Positions 9,197 through 20,252 of a stretch of DNA of 64,000 nt are shown piece after piece. The translations under genes and the position numbers were made by a program. A model generated the notes under the pieces. That model was not told the origin of the DNA. It saw only the letters and a list, made by a program, of their open reading frames with translations, and ran no database searches. This DNA is from Pseudomicrostroma phylloplanum (taxonomy: Eukaryota; Basidiomycota; Exobasidiomycetes; Microstromatales), in the NCBI GenBank assembly GCA_039545275.1, contig BCHS01000002.1, forward strand, positions 1,426,001 to 1,490,000, given 5' to 3'. The first letter of the stretch is position 1; each line of letters opens with the position of its first letter.

Positions 9197-12127
9197 ATGT
9201 TCGAGAGGACGCTAGACTCCCTGATCAAAGGGCTGAGATCACATAGGGGCCAAGATGAGCCAGCTTTCGTTGCTACCTTGCTGGAGGAGATACGACATGA
9301 GCAGCGATCCGGGGACATGGAGGTCAAGGCAGGTGCGGTCTTGAAGCTGACCTATGTGAGTAGTCTTTCTGAAAGAGACTTGGCAAGAGGCTCAGCTGAC
9401 AGAAATTGCTATCCTTTGTGTTCCAAGCTTCGGATGCTTGGCTACCCATCAACACATGCCTCTTTCCCGATCCTGGAAGTTATGGCGAGCTCGCAGTACC
9501 ATCTCAAACAAGTTGGCTACCTCGCAGCCACTCAGTCCTTCAACCAAGATACCGACGTTCTCATCCTAGCCACGAATTTGATCCAAAAGGTAAGCATGGC
9601 GCTGGCTGGCATCAAGGTCTGATAGCTTCCTGGTTTGGCGGAACATCTGACCTACGTTCTCTCTCCCTTGCACAGGATCTGCACTCGGCCAATCCTTTAG
9701 AAGTAGCCGTCGCTCTAAACGGCTTGTCCCACATTGTGACCCCCGAGCTGGCGCAGCATCTTACTGGAGACATTGTGGGCATGATGAACCACAGCCGGCC
9801 GGCTATACGCAAGAAGGCCATTCTCTGCATCTATACCCTCATTCAGCACTATCCTCCGGCATTGGATCACAGTTGGCACAGGCTGAGAGAGAAACTGGAG
9901 GACTCGGACCCAGGAGTCGTATCGGCGACGGTCAACATCATCTGCGAACTGGCCCGCAAGAACCCCGTACCCTTCCTTGCCCTTTCTCCACAGCTCTTTC
10001 AGCTACTGACATCATCCTCAAACAACTGGGTTCTGATCAAAATCGTCAAGCTCTTTGGGGCTCTGACTCCTCATGAGCCGCGGCTAGTCAGGAAGCTGCT
10101 GCCCCCAATCAAAACGCTCATCTCCACAACGCCGGCAATGTCGCTCCTGTACGAGTGTATCCACTCCGTCATCAGCGGAGAGATGCTTGATGGGCCTGGT
10201 GGGGACGAGCTTGCCGAAGCTTGTGTAGAAAAGCTGGCTGCCTTCTTGGATGATGAAGATCGGAATCTGCGCTATATCGCTCTGCTTGCCCTGGTCAGGA
10301 TTTTGCCGACTCATCCTCATCTCGTCGCTCGCTACCAGCATCTCATTTTGCCGTCGATTAATGACCCGGACCTCTCCATCAGGCTGCGAGCGTTAGATTT
10401 GGCAGCTGGAATGGCCTCGCGGCGCAACTTGCAGGAGATCGTGCAGCAGCTCGTCGCTCATCTTGGGCCAGATCATGCTGCAAAAGAGGTGGAGTCGGCC
10501 ACTGCGTCTTTGCGCTCAGCCTTGGCCGGCATCACGAGAGGAGCAGCGGAGACAAGCTCCCCATCTTCGAAGGCTACATCGCTGCCTAGCTATCGCATGG
10601 AAGTCGCCAAAAGAATCCTGGCCATTGGAGCATCAGATACATATGCGAACATTGCCGATTTGGAGTGGTACCTATCAACTCTGATCCGTCTGGCCTACAT
10701 ACCCGGTGTACCCGTCGGCAAGGAGATTCGTGAACAAATCATGGAGATCACGTCGCGGATCAAGGCAGTCAGGCAATTCGCTGTGAAGGAGATGATCAGG
10801 CTCCTAGAAGATGAGTCGTACATCATTGGCAGCGACAAGGATGGCAAAGAGCTTCTCCATGCCGCTGCTTGGGTCTGTGGAGAGTACGCTGAAAGCGTTG
10901 ACAATCCTCGGACGGTCATTCCTCTCTTGCTGAGGACCTCATTTGCAGACTGTCATGCGTCTACCTTGGCGGCCAGTCTCCACAACGGCGTCAAACTCTT
11001 CGCTCACTGGGCGGCTTCGCTGTCGGAAGAATGGGAAAGCAGTCGTCTAGATGAGGTGAAGAACATGACTGCTCTTGTCGCAGAGCGACTGCCCGCATTC
11101 TCCAGCTCTCCCGACCCCGAAGTGTCAGAAAGAGCGAGCGAATTTCTGCAGCTCTTGCAATTCATCGAAAAGGACCTGGAAAATCATCGATCCGGGACAG
11201 GGACTTCTACACCAGCTGCTCCCAAGCCTGCAGTCACGCTGCCTGCAGACGGCACAATGGAGACATGGGCTGCATCTTCTTCCGGCTCGCTCCAAGGTCC
11301 CTCCGCCAAAGGCCCTAAGTCACTCCATCTTCTCGCTCCACTCTTCCAACCTCATCCGATAGGACCCGTCGCAGAAAAGGCGCAAAGTAAAGTTCCGCCT
11401 CCTCCGAAGATGGATCTACGAGCTCCGATTCACTCTGAGCCGTGGGTGGTCGAGGTGAAGAAGAAGGCACCAGCGGCCAAAGAGAAGCCCGAAGAAAGTG
11501 CGAAAGCTTCTTCTTCGGCAATCGGCAAAGGAAAGAGCTCACAGCCACGCAATAGTGAAGAAGATAAAGCAGCCAGCGCGAAGGTAAGCATGTCTTCGAA
11601 CGAAGAGCGAGACGTGAAGTAAGCAACTGACGTACTAACACTGCTTTGCCCCACCTCCACCCTCACAGCGCAAAGCAGAGCGAGCCCACCGGCTCAAGAC
11701 GGACCCCTTCTACATCTCCGAATCTGCTCCCTCTTCCTCCTCAAAGATCAAGGACAAGAGCAGTAAAAAGGTCAAGAAGAGCAAAGACAAGGACAAGGCA
11801 AGAGATCTCCTCACGAGTCCGCGCTCGCAGCCAGAGGATGACGACGACGACATTGACGAGGTGCCCATCGTGCAGCTCTCCCTGGATGACCTTGGGCTCG
11901 ACTCACAAGCCAGCTCGCGGGGAGGAGAGGACGCTCTCAGGCAGGAGGCGGAAGAGATGCCGGAGGAGGTACAGGCTGGAGGAGGGGGGCGGACAATCTC
12001 GAGCTTGACACGAGGCACAGGAGATGGGCAAGAGGTCTCTTCAGTGACTGGAGGCGATGGGCCGTCGCCGCTGGTGGTGACGAAGAAGAAGAAGGGCAAG
12101 AAGAAGTCGCGGGCGATTGTGGAGTGA
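9197..12127 (+). CDS. APL5: AP-3 adaptor complex subunit delta
   Basis: Large subunit of the AP-3 coat, which sorts cargo from Golgi/endosomes to the vacuole. Four exons fit: 9197-9355, 9428-9589, 9676-11583 and 11669-12127. They join in frame to 895 residues. The N-terminus starts MFERTLDSLIKGLRSH, then VKAGAVLKLTY-LRMLGY, HLKQVGYLAATQSF and DTDVLILATNLIQK-DL, which is the delta-adaptin trunk pattern. HEAT-like repeats continue to about residue 600. The last exon begins RKAERAHRLKTDPFYI, a delta-type block, followed by a Lys-rich run, an acidic stretch and IDEVPIVQLSLDDLGL, and ends in a Lys-rich tail. The first intron uses an AAG acceptor, which is slightly weak but needed to restore the family pattern. 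Confidence 0.92.
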
Positions 12128-12242
12128 CGAGAGGAGCTCAAAATGCATTATATTTTCTTGGTGATACAACAAGTCTACTCACAGCATGCTCGCCCCACCT
12201 TCTTTAATTCTGCTCTGTGCTTGTCTCACAAATCACAGCCCC

Positions 12243-13998
12243 TCACCCCTTCTTGACCTTCTCCAATGCCTTCCTCCACGGCTCCCATCCCTCTCCATAC
12301 TTGTCCACCAACCGTCTCAACTCCCTCTTCTGCTCCTCCAACACCCTAGGCTTCTCCTTCCAAGTATCCTCAAAGAGCGTCTCAAAGGGGTCTGGATGCG
12401 GGGCTTTTTCGGCGGCAGAGAGGGCTTGGAGGACGGATTTGCGGTGCGAGGCAATTAGGTTTGATTCGGAGGAGGAGTCCCACCAGGAGCGGGAGAGGAG
12501 GTGCGCCCGGAACCGGTGCAGGGGGTTGTCCAGCTGCGGGGGCCGAGAAGTAGGGGGAAGCGAGGACTTGTGAGCTACAGGTCTTCCATTCTGGAACAAG
12601 ATCCTTCGGGCGCTTTGCTGCTCACCTTGGACCATTCTTCGACACTGCTCGTGGGTCTGTAGCTCCCGCTATCGTCGCTTGTGGAATGATGTCCGATGCG
12701 ATAGGTCATCAGCTCAATCAACACCGGTCTACTCTCCCGGAGAGCCCTCCTCTTCGCCTCTGCCACTGCCACTTTCACCGCCAGCACATCGTTGCCGTCC
12801 ACGCGAATGGTCAGAGTCCCGTACCCAGGTCCACGCGAGGCAATCCCGTCACCGCGGTACTGCTCCGTGGCTGGTGTGGAGATGGCGAACCCGTTGTTCC
12901 TCGCGAGCCAGAGGACGGGACAGCGGAGCGTGCTGGCGATGTTGAGTCCCGCGTGGAAGTCGCCTTCACTGCTAGCTCCTTCGCCGAACCAGCAGGCTAC
13001 TACATCCCCCTCCCTGCCTGGCGTGCGCTTGAGGGCATAGGCCGAACCTGCTGCCTGGGGGATCTGCGTCGAGAGCGGAGAGGAGATAGTGTGGAAGTGG
13101 TGCTCGCTGGACCCGATATGCGTGGGCATCTGCCGTGCTTTGCCCTTATCCATGTGAGTCCCAAAAATCTGCGCTAGCAGCTGATCTAAGGGCAGCCCAC
13201 GGTACAAGAGTAGACCTAGCTCTCTGTACTGGCTGTAGACTTCGTCTACGGAAGAGAGAGCAGCGGCAGTCCCTATGACGGCGGCCTCTTCGCCGTACGA
13301 GGTCATCCAGAAGGAGATGCGGCCCTGTCGTTGGGCAGAGTAGAGGACTTGGTCTAGCTGCGGGAGCAGCATCATGTACCGGTAGATTTCGAGGGCCTCT
13401 TCTTTGGAGAGCTTATGAGTGCAGCAGAGTGGAAGAGCAAGATGTCAGAATCGTCTTAGAATCATCGACAATACCGTGTGACCCCTTCGCCTGCATCTGC
13501 TCGTCCACTCACCTCTGCAACCCTCGCCTCAGCCTCCTTACTAACCGCCCTCCCCTTCCCATCAAGCAACCGGAACGTGGGAATCTCCGTGAGCTCATTC
13601 CCCGCTTTGTCCTTCCACACTCTCATCTGGTCAAAGAAGCAGTCATCGAGATCAGAGAGAAAGGCGGAGCCGGGCTTGTTGGGCAGGTGGCCTGATGAGA
13701 GCTTTGATGGCGCGGGTGGGGGACGCCGAGATGAGGAGGACGCAGAGCTGCTGGAGGAGGATGGGGGGTAAGAGCGGTGCCCCGAGATAGACAGATGCCG
13801 GACAGATTGAGAAGAGGTGAGACTCTGCTTGACCTTGTGTGGAAGACAAGGGGTAGGCGATGCAGATGTGCGGGGTAGTGAAGGGAGACCAGAGCATGGC
13901 GAGTAGGTAGTCCTGAACTTCTGCTGCACACCCTGCCGAGGGGAGTTGGTAGCGGATCGCCAGACCATCGTATACAAAGACGACGAAGAGGCAGCCAT
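12243..13998 (-). CDS. 2-oxoisovalerate (branched-chain ketoacid) dehydrogenase E1 subunit alpha, mitochondrial
   Basis: Thiamine-diphosphate-dependent subunit of the complex that decarboxylates branched-chain 2-oxo acids from Leu, Ile and Val. Three exons fit: 13998-13513, 13411-12626 and 12533-12243, giving 520 residues. The first 75 or so residues are Ser/Arg/Pro-rich and poor in acids, consistent with a mitochondrial presequence. Downstream are [13 protein letters not shown] and [16 protein letters not shown]. The cofactor loop is [15 protein letters not shown] with RNNGFAIST. The conserved regulatory serine loop is [12 protein letters not shown], the site phosphorylated by the E1 kinase in animals. 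The C-terminus ([13 protein letters not shown]...SWWD) is also typical. The second exon uses an AAG acceptor. The gene converges on AP-3 delta with only about 115 bp between stops. Confidence 0.94.
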
Positions 13999-14611
13999 GA
14001 AGACAGAGATGGTGGTACAAGAGAAGTCAGGGATGCCAAGCCGCAGATGCCTCTATGAAGTCTTGATCAACCGCCTCGCTTCACTACGGGGCCCCGCCCT
14101 GTTGCTCCCTGCACTTTCGGGCCAAGTGGTGAACAAAGCCGATGGCCCAAACGCAGCTGAGCGGGCCTAGCCAGCCAGCCACGCCCAAAATGTTGCAGAC
14201 GGAAGATCGGAGCGGAAGAGAGACGCGGGTAACCAGGTCAGGTGTACGGACTGGAGGGGACCGGGGACCACCTCGATGATAGGCAATGGCTCTACAGCTG
14301 ACTGAGACTGTTCTGTCCTGCCTGCCTACGAGGAACAATACAGCAACATCCGCACGCTGACCAAATGCTCATCACTCTCAAAAGGAAGCTCTGCTTGCCT
14401 AAGCTTCTGCTTTGACAAATTCTATCTCCCTTCTCTTTCCCTCTTCTGGAGAAATGACATGCTGACACCGGGGGACTCTGTGCTGAATTGTTGATTACAG
14501 GTTTTGTTTGTGTGCGTCTATTTGCGTGTGGGACTGGGTGAAGTAATGCGGGCTCAGAGGCGATGTGATGAGGACACGGAGACGAAGCAGGATGGCTAGG
14601 ATGCTGTAGTA
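13999..14611. other. Intergenic: upstream of BCKDH E1-alpha, downstream of the small protein gene
   Basis: Both neighbours are on the minus strand, so this 613-bp stretch holds the E1-alpha promoter and the 3' region of the gene at 14612-15106. I see no TATA box with good spacing, and no RNA gene. Confidence 0.4.
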
Positions 14612-15106
14612 CTAGACCATGCGCTGCGAGTCGATGGAGGCCAGACCGGGCGAAGCAGGTGGCTCGGGCTGTGAGGGGGGAGGAAGGAAATGGGGGCCGG
14701 TGAGATGATTCGTGGTCCATGATCTTTGAGCTCTCTGGTCGAAGCCCGTTCGCCTCAGCTACCTGCAACTCACCTGGTCCGCCATAGATGTGCTGCCATC
14801 GGTGTACTTTGCTCCGGCAGGTGCAGCAGCCTTCTCAGGGTGTGATCCCTTTCCACCGCTCCCATGAGAAGCCTCGATGCTGCTGTTGGTCTGTCCATAA
14901 TTCTGCGCTGAGCCGTGACCGCCGATGCCCGAGCTGGAGCGGTTGGCAATGGCCTGCTCAGAGTGGTCCTTGTCACGGTGTAGGTCACGCAGCTGCTCGT
15001 GCTTGTCGGTAGACGGCTTGGAGACGGCCTTGTTCGGGACGCCATCTGATCCGGGTGGGTGAGATGCGTCGGCGTAGCTCTTGTTGATACTCGATGGGCC
15101 GGCCAT
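14612..15106 (-). CDS. Small hydrophilic protein, function unknown
   Basis: Two exons fit: 15106-14774 (ATG in a GGCC-ATG context) and 14668-14612. They join in frame, giving 129 residues with a C-terminus PEPPASPGLASIDSQRMV. The protein is rich in Ser, Gly, His, Lys, Asp and Asn, has almost no large hydrophobic residues, and has no predicted membrane segment. The composition resembles hydrophilin or stress-induced proteins of fungi, but I do not recognise a family, so that is a guess. The second exon is supported by a clear gtgagt donor, a CAG acceptor after a C/T-rich tract and an immediate in-frame stop. An upstream in-frame ATG at 15193 is possible, but the residues between look like leader sequence. 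It is divergent from Rrm4. Confidence 0.6.
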
Positions 15107-15876
15107 GGTGGGTAGTATAGGCGGTTGGTGAGGGCAGGGAGAAGTTCGTGGCGAGGATAAGGCAAGTAGGGACGAGGGTAAGACTGCTTGCAAATACTTC
15201 GTTCACTTGGTAATATCAGGCAGGCAGTGAGGAAGGATGTTCCGATGACCCGACTCAGTCCTGTCTAGGCCGGGCCAGGCCAGGCCATTGGCAGAGGTCT
15301 TCTTAGCGAAATACAAGTGGAGGCGGCTCCCTCACCGCACGTCTGGCGTCGGCTGTCTTTGTCAGCCGCCATCTCGCCGTCGGAGTTGCAACGTCACGCA
15401 TGTACACACTTCCGGACTCGCGTACCTTAGGGAGGGGAAGCAATCAATCAACCGCCGTCGGGACGTGAGCGTCGCCGGAGCAACAGGGGCGAGGGGAGCA
15501 AGTGGGAGGGCGGGAGAGAGGCAGGCAGTAAAGGGGCAAACGGAAGTCGGGGGAAGATGAAGCATACAGCTAAGGTGACTATCTCACCACGACTTCTTCA
15601 CGAATCAAGCCATCACTGCTACAGCCAAAGGGACGAATGGCCGCCTTGTCGACGATCCCCTGCAGAGCGTCTCTTGGCTGCTGAGACCCGTCACTCGAGT
15701 ACTGCGTGCGGCCTCGCGGTCCATGATATATCACACGCGCGAGCAGAGCAATCCACCGATCCTCTGATCCACTGGTCTATCTGGCCTGCTACGACAAACA
15801 CTCATACTCCTTCCTCCCTTCCTCCTCACCCTCTCCACGAACTCCTACCCCCTTGCCCCTACTCTACTCGTACACC
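15107..15876. promoter_or_regulatory. Divergent promoter region between the small protein gene and RRM4
   Basis: This 770-bp gap separates two opposite starts. Near 15270-15290 there is a short repeat (gggccaggccaggcca), and near 15725 a gatatatc palindrome. The last 100 bases before the RRM4 start are strongly pyrimidine-rich (ccttcctcccttcctcctc), typical of fungal transcription start areas. Confidence 0.5.
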
Positions 15877-18800
15877 ATGGCCGAGTCCATGTGGGCGCCA
15901 GGCCCCCGCTCTCGCACGCACTCTGAGCGCTACGTGGCTGACACCCACCCCCATCCCTACCTCCTCTATCCCCGACTATGGCTGATCGACCATCCACCGG
16001 AGATACCCGATTCGGTATTGGCCAATGGACCGCTTAAGCCCTTCCGTCCCATCAAGTGAGTCAGCATACCAGTCGTCATCTTGTCGGCCATTGGAAGCAT
16101 TCACTGATCGCTGCCTCCTCTCTTGTCTCTACTCGGAATCAGAATTTGTATAAACAGGGACAGCCCGGAAGCGCTCGATGGCGGAGGCACTTCGGGCACG
16201 ATTGAATTCCAGAGCTTTCATAGTGGTGAGTGAGACAAGATACCACGTCAGCTGGGACACGCGGTAGAGGAATTGCTCCCGTGATGAGCTATAAGAAGCG
16301 TGGTTCTGAGAACATCTGCCTCCGTCTCCGGTCTACCCACACCACACTACAACTCACTTCACTACAACCCCACCCACTTCACTACAATCTGATCCACTAC
16401 AACTAATCCACCCGACTACAATTGCCCCACCCTACACACCTCAGCTGAGAAGGCTCTAGCGACGATCTCCTCGATTTCACTCTCCATCAATCCTCCCGGC
16501 GACTACCAGCCGCCGTGCTCTGCCACCCCTTTGTGGATCCGAAATCTACCCGACGGCATTGACGAGGGCGACCTCTTCGATCTCTTCCGACCTTTTGGAC
16601 CCCTGCACAGCATTCGATTCATCGTCCAAGGACCTAGAGACGACGTCTTGGGTACTGCAAAGGTACTCTACCTCAGAGAAGAATCCGCCCGACTGGCAAG
16701 AAGCACCATGGACGGCACTGAAGTCCAAGGCAAGACGATCGGCGTCATCGCCGAGTCTACTCCTCCTGCACCTCCTGCTCCTACTACTCCGCGAGAGAGT
16801 ACCACCGTCGCTCACAGAAGCAGCCCAATGAGGGCTACCGCTCCACCTTTTGTACCTAGGAACAGCCCTCATGCGAGCCCGCGAGTTCGCCAGCCTCCTC
16901 CATCCCTACCTGCTACGCCTCCCCAGCGGGTACAGCAGGAAGGCTTCAATGCCCTTTGGAGTTCGCCCAGCTTCACGCCCAGCTTCACGCCCAGCTTCAC
17001 GCCCATGGTCCCCGTGCCGGCTCAACTGCACCCTATCAATGGTCCTACTTTGCCAGTACCAGGTACCAACCTCAGATACTCCCCAACTCAGGCAACGTAC
17101 ATCGATCCTTGCAACCTGTACTGTAAGAACCTCGAGCATACTATCGACGACGATGCTCTCGTTGCCATCTTCCAAGATTTCGGTGAGGTTATCTCTGCGC
17201 GAGTCATCACCAATGACGAGCAGGGCAGTCGCGGACATGGCTTCGTCAGCTTTGCACACCCCGAGGAGGCCGCTCGCGCTCTCGCCGCGCTCAACGGGGT
17301 CATTGTCCGCGGTCGACCAATGTACGTCCGTCTGCACGAACCAAAGCAGCCCAGAAAGAACAGGTTGGCCAGGCAGTTCGGCGTCGGTGACACGAGTGGG
17401 TCCGACATGACTGGCACTAGCAATCCCTCTCAGCCCCAGACGCCCCGTAGTGCGCCATCCAACGAGCTTCGCGCCGCTGTACTCAGGGAACGGCATCGCT
17501 CCCAGTCGTCAAGCGTGGACCGCAACCCAAGCGGACGTCCCAGCGGAGCGACCATCGATCAGGAACTGCTGTCTAGTCTTACTGGGCCAGCTCGCCAGGC
17601 ATACGTCAGCGACACCATGTTCCGACACCTCAGCGTTGTACCAGCTGCCCAGAACGGACCGACCTCAGTCGGGGATATTGCTGCCGCAATGGCTACTCTC
17701 GATGTCGAGGAGCAGATTAGAACCCTGTCGGACCGGGACCTGTTGGATGAGAGGGTGCGTAATACTGCAGAGGAGGAGGAGGAGCTCATCAACAGGCCTG
17801 CTAATTGCTTAATTTGAATCTCCTTGTTTGTATTTTGATAGATCGTCGACATTAATGAAGGCCGACTTGCCGCTGCACCTGCACCCAGCCGGGCTACGAC
17901 TGCCCTCGGTCTTACTGGTGTCCAAGGCCTCCCCGAAGACGAGTCGGCTGCGGATGGCGCCCCCGCAAACAATGGCCTTGCCATCGAGGGCTTGCCCGAC
18001 TGTAGCCAAGAGCATCACGTCGAGCCTGCAACCGGCCATGCAAGCAACATCGACCCAGACGAAGAGCGGAATCAGTTGCGTAGCGCCGTGGCTGGCATCG
18101 TGGCCGAAGAATCTCGCGTCGAAACCATTACGGACATGGTCTCCTCGCTGAGCAACAGAGATCGAGCACTGTGCCTCTTCAACCCGCCATACCTTGAAGG
18201 CAGAGTTCGACGCGCTGAGAGAATCCTCGACATTGTCCAAGGCCGAGAGACACCCACAGTTCAGGGCTCCAACGATGCCAATGGCACAAGCCTCTGTAGC
18301 CACCCACAGCCCACCGAGGGAGGTACCAACCAGCCTCAGAACCGCTCCATAGGAACGCAGACCGAAGAGTCTTCCTTTGTCATCCCTCTTGAGACGCTCG
18401 CCGAAAGCAATTGCAGGGAGATCATGGCTCTCGTGGAGGCCGCTAACAAGAATGAGGCCACTGGTAACGGCGGCATACATCCTTCCGAACTTCCTCTAGG
18501 ACCTGTGAGCGATGAGCAACGACGCGAAGCCGAGGAAAAGTTGCAGTCTGTCCTTCAAGAGCGTCGTCATGTGGACCAGAAGCAGCGATTGGGCGATATC
18601 CTCTATGCTGAGATCAAGACGGCCCTTCGAAAAGCCAAGTACCCTTCTCATCGCGGTTACCCTGGGAGAATCACCATTGCTCTACTCGAGGAGGGTAACC
18701 CTGCTGGGTTCGGAGAGGATTACGATGACGATGAAGAGAAGCCTGCAGACCAGTCTGAGTCAAAGGAAGAAGGCAACGCTAAGGCTACCGAGGGGACCCC

Positions 18801-19227
18801 CGAAGGACCTCCAGAAGAGGGGGCTGCTGCTGGATCCAACGGTAGCGCCGCTGTCAAAACTGAGGAGACTGCTGAGAAGGCCTTGGAGAAGTCGCCTGCG
18901 GACCCTAGCGCCACTATCAGCGCTGGAGCCAATGCCAGCTCCAACGGCAACGGTAGCACCAACGCCGAACTCAACGGCAACAGCAGCGGCAGTGGCAATG
19001 GCAATGGCAACGACTCCGACGACCACCCACCCAACTTCCGCATCCCCCCAACCCAGCAAGTCCGTCGCCACCTCGACGCTCAAAAGCATGTCCTGGAGCG
19101 AGCAGAGCACGCCGACCATATCCGGTGCATCGCCCAGGTCATTGCCCTCTACCCGGACCTCTTCAGGCTCAAAGTCGTGCGAGAGGCAAAAAAGCTTGGG
19201 GCTAAGCCGCTCAAGGAGGAGGAGTGA
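15877..19227 (+). CDS. RRM4: Rrm4-type endosomal mRNA-transport protein (three RRMs plus MLLE domains)
   Basis: In Ustilago maydis, Rrm4 binds mRNA and rides on early endosomes along microtubules in hyphae. Four exons fit: 15877-16055, 16143-16225, 16445-17754 and 17842-19227 (985 residues; start in an ACCATGG context). A degenerate first RRM at about 25-105 ends SGTIEFQSFHSAEKA. RRM2 is at about 115-190 (PLWIRNLPD, DLFDLFRPFGPL). RRM3 is at about 311-386 (YIDPCNLYCKNL, GHGFVSF, VRLHEPKQ). An MLLE1-like region lies at about 460-540. MLLE2 is near 590-655 (ITDMVSSLSNRDRALCLFNP). MLLE3 starts at about 769 (DQKQRLGDILY, ITIALLEE). The order and block wording agree with Rrm4 as I know it. Unusually, about 140 disordered Asn/Gly/Ala/Ser residues separate ITIALLEE from the rest of MLLE3 (VIALYPDLFRLKVVREA). 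Orthology is inferred from the whole architecture. Confidence 0.88.
16346..16421 (+). repeat. Five ACTACAA copies inside RRM4 intron 2
   Basis: ACTACAA occurs at 16346, 16361, 16381, 16396 and 16415, in a C/A/T-rich run with copies about 15-20 bases apart. The host intron (16226-16444) is 219 nt, more than twice the usual length here, and the copies end about 25 bases before the 3' splice site. Confidence 0.75.
16966..17004 (+). repeat. 12-bp tandem repeat in the RRM4 coding region
   Basis: CCCAGCTTCACG is repeated three times exactly, followed by CCC. It encodes a PSFT repeat in the linker between RRM2 and RRM3. It keeps the reading frame and may vary in copy number between strains. Confidence 0.85.
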
Positions 19228-20252
19228 ATGCGCGAGTTGAGACGAGCCGAGACCAGCTGAGTCGAGCTACCTCGAGTTGAGGGAATTGCGAAGACGAGTC
19301 TATAGCCTCGCTCATGGTCTCTTATCCTCTCATGCCATGCCCCAAGTCTCATCTATGCCGATGTCGATGTCGATGTCGATGTCGATGTCGATGTCGATGT
19401 CGATGGCCTTCCCCATCTATGTCCTCGCCCCTCTTGTTTCATTTTGTCGTGTTCTGCAACGTCTAAGTCCCAAGTCCCAAGTCCAAGTCAGAGAACAGGT
19501 AAAAACACACCAAAAAAAAAGAAGAGGAAGATCGAGAGAACGGAGATATCATTTATAGAAGCACAATCCAATCCAAATCTAGAAATAGACCTCATGCATA
19601 CTTCCATCCATGTACACGTTGGAAGCTAGAGGTGGAGCGCTGAGTGTGATTGACTATGTGTGTGCTGGTAGGGTCTGTTGTGGACTGGAGTGGACTAGAG
19701 CAAAAGTGTGGGCAAGGACCGAGAGCGAAGGAGTCGCTGCACTGGTGCAAGGGCGGTGTTGAGACAAGGGACCCCCAGTGCGAGAGGAGGCATCGCGCAC
19801 ACACAAACAGAGACGCCAAACACAATCAGACAGCGAAACCCAACTCAGAGCAAGCGAAAGAAGGGGAAGAGAGTGTATGTATGCGTGAGAAGAGAGAATG
19901 TCCATGTCCAAGAAAATGTATCTGACAGAAAGAAAGAAAACAGAAGACAGAAGACCAAAAGGAAAGAGGAGAGCCCGGAGAGTGGGAGGATGCGGAGAGT
20001 GAAGAGTGGAGGAGAGATGCTCTTTTGGTGATTTGCGTATCGTGCTTGCCTCCCGCGGCCCGGGCCCTGTTCCTGTACCTTCCCTTGCCTCGCTGCGTCG
20101 TGTGTATGTGTTGTGTGTTTTGCCCAGTCTCACAAGGGGTATCTGATCCGCCACCCGTCTTGCCTTGCCTTGCCAATGAATCGCGCCATCGCGCCCTACC
20201 CCAACCCTCCCCATTGCCTCTTGCAATCCCGCCCTCATTCCCATGCACCACC
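19228..20252. other. Intergenic, convergent 3' ends of RRM4 and SKT5
   Basis: This 1-kb stretch separates two stops facing each other. It holds a hexanucleotide array near the RRM4 end and long purine-rich tracts (gaaagaaagaaaacagaagacagaag near 19927). Several open frames exist, but they are low-complexity and lack support. No gene is called. Confidence 0.5.
19359..19400 (+). repeat. (CGATGT)7 hexanucleotide array
   Basis: Seven perfect copies of CGATGT are followed by a variant CGATGG copy. It lies about 130 bases past the RRM4 stop, so it is probably in that gene's 3' untranslated region. Confidence 0.9.

Noticed and set aside
15107..15193. An upstream in-frame ATG at 15193 for the small hydrophilic protein
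   Set aside because: It would add a hydrophobic, Pro-rich stretch of 29 residues unlike the rest; the inner ATG at 15106 is the likelier start, though this is not certain.
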